Positions 48,555 to 56,677 of a stretch of 64,000 nucleotides of DNA are shown here, piece after piece; position 1 is the stretch's first letter, and every line of letters starts with the position of its first letter. The stretch covers positions 639 through 64,638 of the forward strand of contig NZ_LMMV01000007.1 in NCBI RefSeq assembly GCF_001422405.1, written 5' to 3'. This DNA comes from Pseudorhodoferax sp. Leaf267 (lineage in GTDB: Bacteria; Pseudomonadota; Gammaproteobacteria; Burkholderiales; Burkholderiaceae_C). The notes beneath the pieces were generated by a model that made no database searches, had not been told where the DNA came from, and saw only the letters and a list, made by a program, of their open reading frames with translations. The translations under genes were made by a program, and so were the position numbers.

Positions 48555-49496
48555 GTGAACCACCCCGTCGTCTCCTCGCTGTTCCCGGTCGTGCTGATGA
48601 TCGCGCTGGGCTTCTTTGCCGGGCGGCGCGGCATGGTGGCGGCCAGCTCGGTCAAGGACCTGTCGGCGCTGGTGTTCTACCTGCTGTCGCCGGCTCTGCT
48701 GTTCCGCTCCATGAGCGCGGTGCGCGTGCAGGACCTGGACCTGCGGCCCGTGGCGGCGTACTTCATCGGCGCCGGGCTGATCTACGGTATGACGGTCTGG
48801 CGCGGCCATTTTTCGCGCGAGGCCAGCGTGCTGGCCATGGCCAACACCTACAGCAACACCGTGATGATCGGCATTCCGCTGGTCGGGCTGAGCTACGGGC
48901 CGGCCGGCATGGTCACCCTGCTGGCGCTGGTGTCGCTGCATGCGCTGGTGTTGCTGACCACGGCCACGCTGGCGGTGGAGCTGGCCATCGCGCGCGAAGC
49001 CCGTGCCGAGGGTGCGCCGCCGCGCAGCCTGGTGCGCGTGCTGCTGCCGGCGCTGCGTAGCGCGCTGATCCATCCCGTGCCCATCCCCATCGTGGCTGGC
49101 CTGCTGTGGGGCCAGACCGGCTGGGTGCTGCCGGCGCCGGTGGACAAGACTCTGATGCTGGTCGGCCAGGCCTTCGCGCCCCTGGCCTTGATTCTGGTCG
49201 GCATCACGCTGGCGACGACCGCCATCGGCCCGCACCTGCGTGGCGCCTTGAAGCTGGCAGCGACCAAGAACCTCGTGCACCCGGCGCTGGTCGTGGGCAT
49301 CGGCCTGGCGCTGGGGCTGTCGGGCCTGCCGTTCACGATCATGGTGGTGGCCGCCGCAATGCCGATCGGCGCTAACGTCTTCCTGTTCGCGCAGCGCTAC
49401 AACGTCGCCGAGGGCATGACCACGGCCGCCGTCGCCGTGTCGACGGTGATGGCGTTGGTCACCGTGCCCACGGCGATGCTGCTGATGGGCCGCTGA
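48555..49496 (+). CDS. AEC-family transporter (auxin efflux carrier-like)
   Basis: A 313-residue membrane protein with about ten helices, in two five-helix halves typical of the AEC family: N-terminal F-P-V-V-L-M-I-A-L-G-F-F-A-G-R-R and central A-N-T-Y-S-N-T-V-M-I-G-I-P. The C-terminal half ends with P-I-G-A-N-V-F-L-F-A-Q-R-Y. In bacteria such carriers move malonate, malate or other carboxylates; the substrate is unknown. The start is GTG, giving the usual short N-terminus. Its last 38 bases overlap the convergent IclR-type regulator gene. Confidence 0.88.
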   Translation: MNHPVVSSLFPVVLMIALGFFAGRRGMVAASSVKDLSALVFYLLSPALLFRSMSAVRVQDLDLRPVAAYFIGAGLIYGMTVWRGHFSREASVLAMANTYSNTVMIGIPLVGLSYGPAGMVTLLALVSLHALVLLTTATLAVELAIAREARAEGAPPRSLVRVLLPALRSALIHPVPIPIVAGLLWGQTGWVLPAPVDKTLMLVGQAFAPLALILVGITLATTAIGPHLRGALKLAATKNLVHPALVVGIGLALGLSGLPFTIMVVAAAMPIGANVFLFAQRYNVAEGMTTAAVAVSTVMALVTVPTAMLLMGR

Positions 49497-50283
49497 AGCC
49501 CAGCCGGCGCGAGATCTCGGCTGCAGCCGCGCGCACGGCCTGGGCCGCGCCCGAGTCCCAGCCCGCCGGGAAATGGTCCTGGTGCCCCAATGAGGTGATC
49601 ACGATGGCCGGCACGCCCTCGTGGTCGAAGGCGGCGGCGCTGAACGCGTTCACGCCCGGCATGGGCCGGCCATTGGCGCGCGCCACGCCATGGGCCTGCA
49701 TCTCGGCGATCGCCGTGCGCAGCTCCTCGCGCTGCTGCGCGTTCATGGGCTGGCCGGCCGCCTCGGGTTCGCCCAGCGGGCCGCCGATGGCGTGGTCCAG
49801 CTTTTCCTGCGGCAGCACGGCGGCGAACGCGCGCCCGGTGGCCGTGCCCAGCAGCGACATCACCGTGCCCGCGCGCATCGACACATGCAGCGGCTGGCGC
49901 GCGTCGATCATGCGCACGATGGTGGCGCCGAAGTTGCCCCACACGGCCAGCGCCACCGCGTAGCCGGTGGTGCGCGCCAGTTCCTCCGCCACGGGCACCG
50001 CGGCCTTGACCGGGTCGAGCTGGTACAGGCAGGTCAGCCCCAATTGCAGGGCCGCGGCGCCCAGCGCGTAATGGCCGGCGGCGTCCTGCTCGATCAGGCG
50101 CAGCTTGCCGAAGCTGACGAGGTAGGGGTGGGCGCGCGAAGGCGGCATGCCGGCCGCGGCGGCCAGGTCTTTCAAAGTCATCGCGCCGGGCTGGCCGGCC
50201 AGGGCGAGCAGCAAGCGGCCCCCCACCTCGGCCGACTGCACCCCGCGCTGGCCGCTGTCTTCGGTCTGTTCCTGCTTGTCCAT
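49459..50283 (-). CDS. IclR-family transcriptional regulator
   Basis: A 274-residue regulator. The winged HTH contains L-A-L-A-G-Q-P-G-A-M-T-L-K-D-L-A-A-A-A-G-M-P-P-S-R-A-H-P-Y-L, followed by a GAF-like effector domain with G-T-A-T-G-R-A-F-A-A. It is divergent from the homogentisate-type catabolic cluster across a 106-bp region that has a strong promoter and TTGTC half-sites, so it very probably controls that cluster. Its 3' end overlaps the AEC gene by 38 bp on the opposite strand, which is unusual for two real genes but both frames are well supported. Confidence 0.91.
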   Translation of the reverse strand: MDKQEQTEDSGQRGVQSAEVGGRLLLALAGQPGAMTLKDLAAAAGMPPSRAHPYLVSFGKLRLIEQDAAGHYALGAAALQLGLTCLYQLDPVKAAVPVAEELARTTGYAVALAVWGNFGATIVRMIDARQPLHVSMRAGTVMSLLGTATGRAFAAVLPQEKLDHAIGGPLGEPEAAGQPMNAQQREELRTAIAEMQAHGVARANGRPMPGVNAFSAAAFDHEGVPAIVITSLGHQDHFPAGWDSGAAQAVRAAAAEISRRLGFSGPSAASPWAR

Positions 50284-50291
50284 GCGGATGA

Positions 50292-50358
50292 GTTTGTCTT
50301 ACGCAAATTCTTTTGACAAGAACAAATTCACGTCAAATAATGCGAACGCGTTTGTCAA
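50292..50358. promoter_or_regulatory. Candidate promoter and operator of the aromatic cluster
   Basis: A near-consensus sigma-70 promoter lies here: TTGACA (50313-50318), 17 bp, AATAAT (50336-50341), pointing to the MBL-fold gene at 50390. Half-sites TTGTC occur at 50294-50298 and 50352-50356 and inverted as GACAA at 50315-50319, with TTCTT/AAGAA flanking the -35. These fit IclR-type binding around the promoter. Confidence 0.68.
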
Positions 50359-50389
50359 TGACGAATATCAACCCACGGAGACCGCCGCC

Positions 50390-51346
50390 ATGACCGAGAA
50401 GAAATTCGCCTCGCAAGCCGACCTGGAAGAAAAGAAGGTCACCTTCAGCCAGATCTCGGAACACGCCTGGGCCTACACGGCCGAGGGCGACCCGAACACC
50501 GGCATCGTCATTGGCGACGACGCGGTGCTGGTGGCCGACACCCAGGCCACGCCGGCCATGGCGGCCGACGTGATCCGCCGCATCCGCGAGGTCACCGACA
50601 AGCCCATCCAGTACGTGGTGCTCACGCACTACCACGCCGTGCGTGTGCTGGGCGCCAGCGCCTACCAGCCGCAGCAGATCCTGGCCAGCCAGGACACGTA
50701 TGACCTCATCGTCGAGCGCGGCGAGCAGGACAAGGCCAGCGAGATCGGCCGCTTCCCGCGCCTGTTCCAGAACGTGGAGACCGTCCCGCCTGGCCTGACC
50801 TGGCCGACCATGACCTTCAGCGGCAAGATGACCGTCTGGCTGGGCAAGCTCGAAGTGCAGCTGCTGCAGCTGGGCCGCGGCCACACCAAGGGCGACACGG
50901 TCGTCTGGCTGCCGGGCGAGAAGGCGCTGCTGTCGGGCGACCTGGTCGAGTTCGGTGCCACGCCGTATGCGGGCGACGCCTACTTCAAGGACTGGCCGCA
51001 GACGCTGGACAACCTGGCCGCACTGCAGCCCAAGGCCCTGGTGCCGGGCCGCGGCGCCGCGCTGACCACGCCCGAAGACGTGGCCAAGGGGCTACAGGAG
51101 ACGCGCGACTTCATCGCCGACGTCTACGCCTACGTGCAAAAAGGCGTGGCAGCCGGCAAGGACCTGAACGCCGTCTACAAGGACACCTTCGCCGCCATGA
51201 AGCCCAAATACGGCCACTGGGTCATCTTCGACCACTGCATGCCGTTCGACGTGACGCGCTGCTACGACGAGGCCACGCAGTGCGCCGACCCACGCATCTG
51301 GACCGCGGAGCGCGACATCCAGATGTGGAAGACGCTGGAAGGTTGA
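50390..51346 (+). CDS. MBL-fold metallo-hydrolase, atypical motif
   Basis: A 318-residue metallo-beta-lactamase-fold protein. Early strands T-G-I-V-I-G-D-D-A-V-L-V-A-D-T are followed by motif 1, L-T-H-Y-H-A-V-R-V-L-G-A. His80 and His82 are kept, but the usual Asp and His after them are Val84 and Arg85. Later ligands look present: G-R-G-H-T-K-G-D-T and L-S-G-D-L-V-E. A single-metal or altered active site is inferred. It is the first gene of the catabolic cluster, with an ACGGAG ribosome site, 15 bp before the flavin monooxygenase. Neighbouring genes degrade homogentisate, so a hydrolase of an aromatic ester, lactone or thioester is plausible; the substrate is unknown. Confidence 0.85.
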   Translation: MTEKKFASQADLEEKKVTFSQISEHAWAYTAEGDPNTGIVIGDDAVLVADTQATPAMAADVIRRIREVTDKPIQYVVLTHYHAVRVLGASAYQPQQILASQDTYDLIVERGEQDKASEIGRFPRLFQNVETVPPGLTWPTMTFSGKMTVWLGKLEVQLLQLGRGHTKGDTVVWLPGEKALLSGDLVEFGATPYAGDAYFKDWPQTLDNLAALQPKALVPGRGAALTTPEDVAKGLQETRDFIADVYAYVQKGVAAGKDLNAVYKDTFAAMKPKYGHWVIFDHCMPFDVTRCYDEATQCADPRIWTAERDIQMWKTLEG

Positions 51347-51361
51347 GCGGGCGGAGGAGAC

Positions 51362-53011
51362 ATGCACATCAAAGACCTGGCCGGCAATGCACCGGCCGAT
51401 TTCCAGAAGATCGCGTTCGACTACGCGCCGCACCCGGACCAGCAGGCCGCCAAGCCGGCCCGCCACCCGGTCGTCATCATCGGCGCCGGCCCGGTCGGCC
51501 TGGCGCTGGCCATCGACCTGGCGCAGCAGCAGGTGCCCGTGGTGCTGCTGGACAACGACCACAAGCTCTCCACCGGGTCGCGCGCGATCTGCTTTTCCAA
51601 GCGCTCGCTGGAGATCTTCGACCGCCTGGGCTGCGGCGAGCCCATGGTCGCCAAGGGCGTGTCGTGGAAGGTCGGGCGCGTGTTCTTGCGCGGCGACGAG
51701 GTCTACAGCTTCGACCTGCTGCCCGAGGAGGGGCACGCCCGCCCGGCCTTCGTGAACCTGCAGCAGTACTACGTTGAAGGCTTCCTGGCCGAGCGCGCCG
51801 GCCAATTGGCGCTGATCGACGTGCGCTGGCAGAACAAGGTGGTGGGCGTGGAGCAGCATGCAGACCATGCGCTGCTGACCATCGAGACGCCGGACGGGCC
51901 GTACCAGCTGCAGGCCGACTGGGTCGCGGCCTGCGACGGCTCTCGCTCGGCCGTGCGCCAACTCATCGGCCAGGAGACACACGGCCGCCAGTTCAAAGAT
52001 CGCTTCCTGATCGCCGACGTGAAGATGAAGGTCGACTTCCCGGCCGAGCGCTGGTTTTGGTTCGACCCCGACTTCCACCGCAACCAGAGCGTGCTGCTGC
52101 ACCGCCAGCCCGACGGCGTGTGGCGCATCGACTTCCAGCTCGGCTGGGACGCCGACCCCGAGGTCGAGAAGCGGCCCGAGAACATCATGCCGCGCGTGCG
52201 AGCGCTGCTCGATGCGTCGCCGTTCAAGGGCGCGGAGGTGGAACTGGAATGGGCCAGCGTCTACACCTTCGCCTGCCAGCGCATGGACGCGTTCCGCCAC
52301 GGCCGCGTGCTGTTCGCAGGCGACTCGGCACACGGCGTGTCGCCGTTCGGCGCGCGCGGCGCCAACTCGGGCCTGCAGGACGCCGAGAACCTGGCCTGGA
52401 AGCTGGCCGCCGTGCTGCGCCAGCAGGCCCCCGATGCGCTGCTGGACAGCTATGCCCGTGAACGCGAAATGGCGGCCGACGAGAACATCCTGAACTCCAC
52501 CCGGGCCACCGACTTCATCACGCCCAAGAGCGAGGTCAGCCGGCTGTTCCGGGACGCGGTGCTGCATCTGGCGCGCCGGCACGATTTCGCGCGGCGCATG
52601 GTCAACAGCGGGCGTTTGTCGGTGCCGGCCACGTTGCACGACTCGGCGCTGAACACGGACGATGCGGACGCGTTCACGGGCCGCATGGTGCCCGGCGCCG
52701 TGGCCGCCGATGCGCCGGTGGCGCAGGGCTGGCTGCTGCAGCAACTGGGCGGTACCCGGTTCGCCGCCCTGGTGTTCGGCGACGGGGAAGGCGCGCAGGC
52801 CAGCCTGCGTGCGTTGGCCGAGGCCGACCTGCAGACGACTGTCGTCCGCCTGCCGCTCGACAGCGTCCACGCGCTGGCCGCCGCACGCTACGACGCGCAG
52901 GACGGCACGACCTACCTGCTGCGGCCGGACCAGCATGTCTGCGCGCGCTGGCGCCAGCCAACCGCCGCCGCGGTGCGCGCAGCCCACGCCCGCGCGCTGT
53001 GCAAAGCCTGA
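51362..53011 (+). CDS. FAD-dependent aromatic monooxygenase (possible 3-hydroxyphenylacetate hydroxylase)
   Basis: A 549-residue class A flavoprotein hydroxylase. The dinucleotide motif V-V-I-I-G-A-G-P-V-G-L-A-L-A is at about residues 36-50. The D-G motif A-C-D-G-S-R-S-A-V-R and the G-D motif V-L-F-A-G-D-S-A-H-G-V-S-P-F-G-A-R-G are intact, and a thioredoxin-like C-terminal domain ends the protein. It is followed 11 bp later by a DUF2783 gene. From established work, the Pseudomonas putida 3-hydroxyphenylacetate 6-hydroxylase consists of a flavoprotein (MhaA) and a very small coupling protein (MhaB), and it yields homogentisate. The same architecture beside hmgA and fahA suggests that role here. 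Other meta-hydroxy-aromatic acids remain possible. Confidence 0.85.
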   Translation: MHIKDLAGNAPADFQKIAFDYAPHPDQQAAKPARHPVVIIGAGPVGLALAIDLAQQQVPVVLLDNDHKLSTGSRAICFSKRSLEIFDRLGCGEPMVAKGVSWKVGRVFLRGDEVYSFDLLPEEGHARPAFVNLQQYYVEGFLAERAGQLALIDVRWQNKVVGVEQHADHALLTIETPDGPYQLQADWVAACDGSRSAVRQLIGQETHGRQFKDRFLIADVKMKVDFPAERWFWFDPDFHRNQSVLLHRQPDGVWRIDFQLGWDADPEVEKRPENIMPRVRALLDASPFKGAEVELEWASVYTFACQRMDAFRHGRVLFAGDSAHGVSPFGARGANSGLQDAENLAWKLAAVLRQQAPDALLDSYAREREMAADENILNSTRATDFITPKSEVSRLFRDAVLHLARRHDFARRMVNSGRLSVPATLHDSALNTDDADAFTGRMVPGAVAADAPVAQGWLLQQLGGTRFAALVFGDGEGAQASLRALAEADLQTTVVRLPLDSVHALAAARYDAQDGTTYLLRPDQHVCARWRQPTAAAVRAAHARALCKA

Positions 53012-53022
53012 GGGAGCCACAC

Positions 53023-53220
53023 ATGAACGCACACCATTTGGTCACCGCCCCCAACCTGGCCGCGCCCGACGACTTCTACGAAGCCCTGATCGACGCGCAC
53101 CAGGGCCTGGCCACCGACGAGAGCCACGCATTGAACGCGCGCCTCGTGCTGCTGCTGGCCAACCACATCGGCGCCATGCCCGTGCTGCGCGAGGCCCTGG
53201 CGGCAGCGCGCGCCGTTTGA
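53023..53220 (+). CDS. DUF2783 small protein (possible hydroxylase partner)
   Basis: A 65-residue acidic helical protein with D-D-F-Y-E-A-L-I-D-A-H-Q-G-L and a C-terminal L-V-L-L-L-A-N-H-I-G motif, the layout of DUF2783. AGGGAG precedes its ATG at good spacing. An in-frame start 24 bases upstream would overlap the previous gene and lacks a ribosome site. It lies 11 bp after the flavin monooxygenase. By analogy with the MhaAB two-component hydroxylase I infer a coupling-protein role; that identity is from memory and position, not from a catalytic motif. Confidence 0.82.
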   Translation: MNAHHLVTAPNLAAPDDFYEALIDAHQGLATDESHALNARLVLLLANHIGAMPVLREALAAARAV

Positions 53221-53251
53221 GATTTCAACGAGACCCCCGGAGACAACCACC

Positions 53252-54208
53252 ATGATCAAGAAACTCATCCCTCTACTGGCCGCTGCCAGCCTGTCGTTCA
53301 CTGCGTTCGCCCAATCCGGCAAGCCCGTCGAATGGATCGTCGGCTACGCGGCCGGCGGCGGCTCCGACGCCGTGGCCCGCGCCACGGCCGAGGCCATGGC
53401 CAAGACGCTGGCCGCGCCCATCGTCATCAACAACAAGCCCGGCGCCGCCACCAACATCGCGGCCGAATACGCCGTGCGCGCCAAGGACCTGGAACACACC
53501 CTGTTCACGGCCGACTTCGCGACGCTGGCAGCCAACCCCTTCCTGTTCGGCAAGCTCGGCTACAGCGCCGAGAAGGACCTGAAGCCCGTCGGCCTGCTCG
53601 CGCGCTTTCCGCTTGTGCTGGTGGTCGGCCCGCAGGTGCCCGCCAGCAACTGGGCCGAGTTCCTGGCCTGGGCCAAGGCGCAGGGTGGCGGCGTCAACTA
53701 CGCATCGGCCGGCGTCGGCAGCCCGCACCACCTGGCGACCGAGCTGCTGGCCGAGCAGGCCGGCCTCAAGCTCACGCACGTGGCCTACAAGGGCGCGGCA
53801 CCGGCCGTGGCCGACGTGCTGGGCGGCCAGGTGCCGTTCATGCTGGTCGACACCGCCAGCGGCAACCAGTTTGTATTGAGCGGCAAGCTCAAGGCCATCG
53901 GCGTGGCCAGCGCCCAGCGCATCGCCAGCCTGCCCAAGGTGCCCACGCTGACCGAGCAGGGCCTGGCCGGCTACGAGGCCTATGCCTGGCAGGGCCTCAC
54001 GGTGCCGTCCGGCACGCCGGACGCCAGCGTCGCGCGCTACAGCCGCGCGCTGCAGGAGGCGCTAGCCTCGCCGACCGTGAAGGCGCGCTACGAAGCCCTG
54101 GGCGTAGAAGGCCTGCCCGGCACGCCCGAGCAGATGGCCGCCTACGTGAAGACCGAGCGCGAACGCTGGGGCCGGCTCATCAAGGCCAATAACATCAGGA
54201 TTGATTGA
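53252..54208 (+). CDS. Bug (TctC-type) binding protein, aromatic cluster copy 1
   Basis: A 318-residue periplasmic binding protein. A signal peptide ending near A-F-A-Q (residue ~21) precedes the Bug-type G-Y-A-A-G-G-G-S-D-A-V-A-R-A and I-N-N-K-P-G-A-A-T-N-I-A segments. H-V-A-Y-K-G-A-A-P-A-V-A-D-V-L-G-G follows. No TctA/TctB membrane genes are nearby, so it may work with remote permeases or as a sensor. It is in the operon that degrades homogentisate and may bind an aromatic acid. Its sequence differs clearly from the second Bug copy downstream, so it is not a recent duplicate. Confidence 0.92.
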   Translation: MIKKLIPLLAAASLSFTAFAQSGKPVEWIVGYAAGGGSDAVARATAEAMAKTLAAPIVINNKPGAATNIAAEYAVRAKDLEHTLFTADFATLAANPFLFGKLGYSAEKDLKPVGLLARFPLVLVVGPQVPASNWAEFLAWAKAQGGGVNYASAGVGSPHHLATELLAEQAGLKLTHVAYKGAAPAVADVLGGQVPFMLVDTASGNQFVLSGKLKAIGVASAQRIASLPKVPTLTEQGLAGYEAYAWQGLTVPSGTPDASVARYSRALQEALASPTVKARYEALGVEGLPGTPEQMAAYVKTERERWGRLIKANNIRID

Positions 54209-54219
54209 TGAACACCCCC

Positions 54220-54375
54220 AGTCTTCGCGCTTCGCGCTCCGCCAACCCCCTCAAGGGGGCGCCGCCAGCGGCCTGGCAGAGCCAGTTCCGCGGCGGCCAC
54301 TGGCATGGCCTGCTCCGCGGCCCTTTGAGCCCCTGCCGGGTGGGCCGGCTGCGTGGGCTGTGGATGCGGCCTCGC
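54220..54375. repeat. GC-rich multi-hairpin intergenic element
   Basis: The 197-bp gap between the Bug gene and hmgA carries several stems: CCCCC-TCAA-GGGGG (54246-54259), CTGGC-AGA-GCCAG further on, and duplicated CTTCGCG units near the left end. From memory, very similar intergenic sequences recur in Comamonadaceae genomes, so this is probably one copy of a dispersed palindromic repeat. Only one copy is in this window. It could act as an mRNA stabiliser or attenuator within the operon. Confidence 0.5.
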
Positions 54376-54405
54376 GCCATTAGCAACTGAGAAAAGGAAA
54401 TATCC

Positions 54406-55698
54406 ATGACCCAGGACCCGCTGCGCTACCAAAGCGGCTTCGGCAACGAATATGCGACCGAGGCCGTGCCGGGCGCGCTGCCGCAGGGCCGCAACAGCCC
54501 GCAGCGCGCGCCGCTGCAGCTCTACCCTGAGCTGATCTCGGGCACCGCCTTCACCGCGCCGCGCCATGAGAACCGCCGCACCTGGATGTACCGCCGCCAG
54601 CCCTCGGTGGTGTCGGGCCGCTATCAGTCCTATGCGCAGCCGCGCTGGACCACGGGCGGCGACCGCGACACCGCGCTGGCCCCCGAGCCCATGCGCTGGC
54701 ACCCGATTCCGTTCGCGGGCGATGCCGACTTCGTCGATGGCATGGTCACGCTGGCCGCCAATGGCGATGCCGACGCACAGAGCGGCATCGGCTCGCTGGT
54801 CTACCTGGCCAACCGCTCCATGGACAAGCGCGCGTTCGTGAACGCCGATGGCGAGCTGCTGCTGGTGCCGCAGCAGGGCCGGCTGGTCATCACGAGCGAG
54901 CTGGGCGTGCTGGAGGTGGCGCCCGGCGAGATCGCGCTGCTGCCGCGCGGCCTGTTGTTCAAGGTCGCTCTGCCTGACGGCCCCTCGCGCGGCTACGTGT
55001 GCGAGAACTACGGCGCCCAGTTCCGCCTGCCCGAGCTGGGGCCCATCGGCTCCAACGGCCTGGCCAATGCGCGCGATTTCCTGGCGCCCGTGGCCGCGTT
55101 CGAGGACAACGCCGGCCCCTACGAGATCGTCAAGAAATTCGGCGGCCGTTTCTGGACGGCGCCGATGCAGCAGTCGCCCTTCAACGTGGTCGCCTGGCAC
55201 GGCAACCTGGCGCCCGTGAAGTACGACACACAGAACTTCATGGCCATCGGCTCCATCAGCTTCGACCACCCGGACCCGTCGATCTTCACCGTGCTGACCT
55301 CGCCCAGCGACACGCCGGGCACGGCCAACTGCGACTTCGTGATCTTCCCGCCGCGCTGGCTGGTGATGGAGGACACCTTCCGCCCGCCCTGGTACCACCG
55401 CAACCTCATGAGCGAGTTCATGGGCCTGGTCTATGGTGAATACGACGCCAAGCCCGGCGGCTTCAAGCCCGGCGGGGCCAGCCTGCACAATGCCATGGTG
55501 CCCCACGGGCCCGACGAAGAGGCCTTCGAAAAGGCTTCTGCGGCAGACCTCAAGCCGCAGAAGCTGGACCACACGCTGGCCTTCATGTTCGAGAGCCGCT
55601 TCCGTTTCATCCCCACGGCGTTCGCGCTGCAGACACCCGCGCTCGACCAGGAATACGCCGACTGCTGGGCCGGCCTCAAGGACCAATTCAAGCCATGA
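54406..55698 (+). CDS. hmgA: Homogentisate 1,2-dioxygenase
   Basis: A 430-residue non-heme iron dioxygenase that opens the homogentisate ring to maleylacetoacetate. It starts with the characteristic [13 protein letters not shown]. It contains R-P-P-W-Y-H-R-N-x-M-S-E-F-M-G (iron-ligand His and Glu region) and [15 protein letters not shown], with further ligand His residues. Length matches the family. AAAAGGAA lies before the start. It overlaps the following Bug gene by ATGA. Confidence 0.97.
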   Translation: MTQDPLRYQSGFGNEYATEAVPGALPQGRNSPQRAPLQLYPELISGTAFTAPRHENRRTWMYRRQPSVVSGRYQSYAQPRWTTGGDRDTALAPEPMRWHPIPFAGDADFVDGMVTLAANGDADAQSGIGSLVYLANRSMDKRAFVNADGELLLVPQQGRLVITSELGVLEVAPGEIALLPRGLLFKVALPDGPSRGYVCENYGAQFRLPELGPIGSNGLANARDFLAPVAAFEDNAGPYEIVKKFGGRFWTAPMQQSPFNVVAWHGNLAPVKYDTQNFMAIGSISFDHPDPSIFTVLTSPSDTPGTANCDFVIFPPRWLVMEDTFRPPWYHRNLMSEFMGLVYGEYDAKPGGFKPGGASLHNAMVPHGPDEEAFEKASAADLKPQKLDHTLAFMFESRFRFIPTAFALQTPALDQEYADCWAGLKDQFKP

Positions 55699-56666
55699 CC
55701 ACGCATTCCCGCCGCAACGCGCTCGCGCTGTTCGCCGCGCTGGCCCTGCCGCTGGCCGGCCAGGCCGCGGACTTCCCCACCAAGCCGATCCGCTTCGTCG
55801 TGCCCTACACGCCGGGCGGCACCACCGACCTCGTGGCGCGCACCGTGGGCCAGAAGGTGGCCGAACTGCTGGGCCAGCCCGTGGTCGTCGACAACCGCGG
55901 CGGCGCGGGCGGCAACATCGGCATGGACCTCGTGGCCAAGGCCGCGCCCGACGGCTACACCATCGGCTTCGGCGCCATCTCCACCAATGCGCTGAACCCG
56001 CATGTCTACAAGTCCATGGCCTTCGACCCGCGCCGGGATTTCAGCGCGATCAGCCTGCTGGGCACCTCGACCATCGTGCTCGAAGTGCCGGCCAGCTCGC
56101 CGATCCGCAGCGTGGCCGACCTCGTCGCCGCCGCGAAGAAGACGCCCGGCCTGCCGTACGCGACGGCCGGCGCCGGTACTTCCATGCACCTGGCCGGCGT
56201 GATGTTTGCGCAGATGACCGGCACCGAGCTCACGCACGTGGCCTACAAGGGCAGCGGCCCGGGCATCACCGACCTGCTGGGCGGCACCATCGGCGCGATG
56301 TTCGACAATCTGCCGGCTTCGCTGCCGCACATCCAGGCCGGCCGCTTGCGCGCACTGGCCGTGGCCGGAGCGGCGCGTGCGCCGTCGCTGCCCGATGTGC
56401 CGACCATCGCCGAGACCGGGCTCAAGGGCTACGCAGTGGACCCATGGTTCGGCGTCTACGGCCCGGCCAACCTGCCGCCGGCCGTGGTGCAGGCGTTGAA
56501 CAAGGCCTTCACGAGCGCACTGGCCATGCCCGAGGTGAAGGAGAAATTGCTGGCCGCCGGCTTCCACCCGCGTGGCTCCAGTGCAGACGAACTCACGCAG
56601 CTCACCCAATCCGAATACCAGCGCCTGGGCGAGGTCGCCCGCAAGGCCGGCATGTCCGTCGATTGA
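55695..56666 (+). CDS. Bug (TctC-type) binding protein, aromatic cluster copy 2
   Basis: A 323-residue periplasmic binding protein. The signal peptide ends A-Q-A near residue 24; then [20 protein letters not shown] and [13 protein letters not shown] match the Bug family, as does [17 protein letters not shown]. The gene is inserted between the two homogentisate enzymes and translationally coupled to hmgA, which ties it functionally to this pathway. Ligand unknown; no permease partners in the window. Confidence 0.93.
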   Translation: MTTHSRRNALALFAALALPLAGQAADFPTKPIRFVVPYTPGGTTDLVARTVGQKVAELLGQPVVVDNRGGAGGNIGMDLVAKAAPDGYTIGFGAISTNALNPHVYKSMAFDPRRDFSAISLLGTSTIVLEVPASSPIRSVADLVAAAKKTPGLPYATAGAGTSMHLAGVMFAQMTGTELTHVAYKGSGPGITDLLGGTIGAMFDNLPASLPHIQAGRLRALAVAGAARAPSLPDVPTIAETGLKGYAVDPWFGVYGPANLPPAVVQALNKAFTSALAMPEVKEKLLAAGFHPRGSSADELTQLTQSEYQRLGEVARKAGMSVD

Positions 56667-56677
56667 CAAGGAACTCC

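Noticed and set aside
54201-54390. Short frames in the gap before hmgA
   Set aside because: They are produced by the GC-rich hairpin element and have no ribosome site or coding character.
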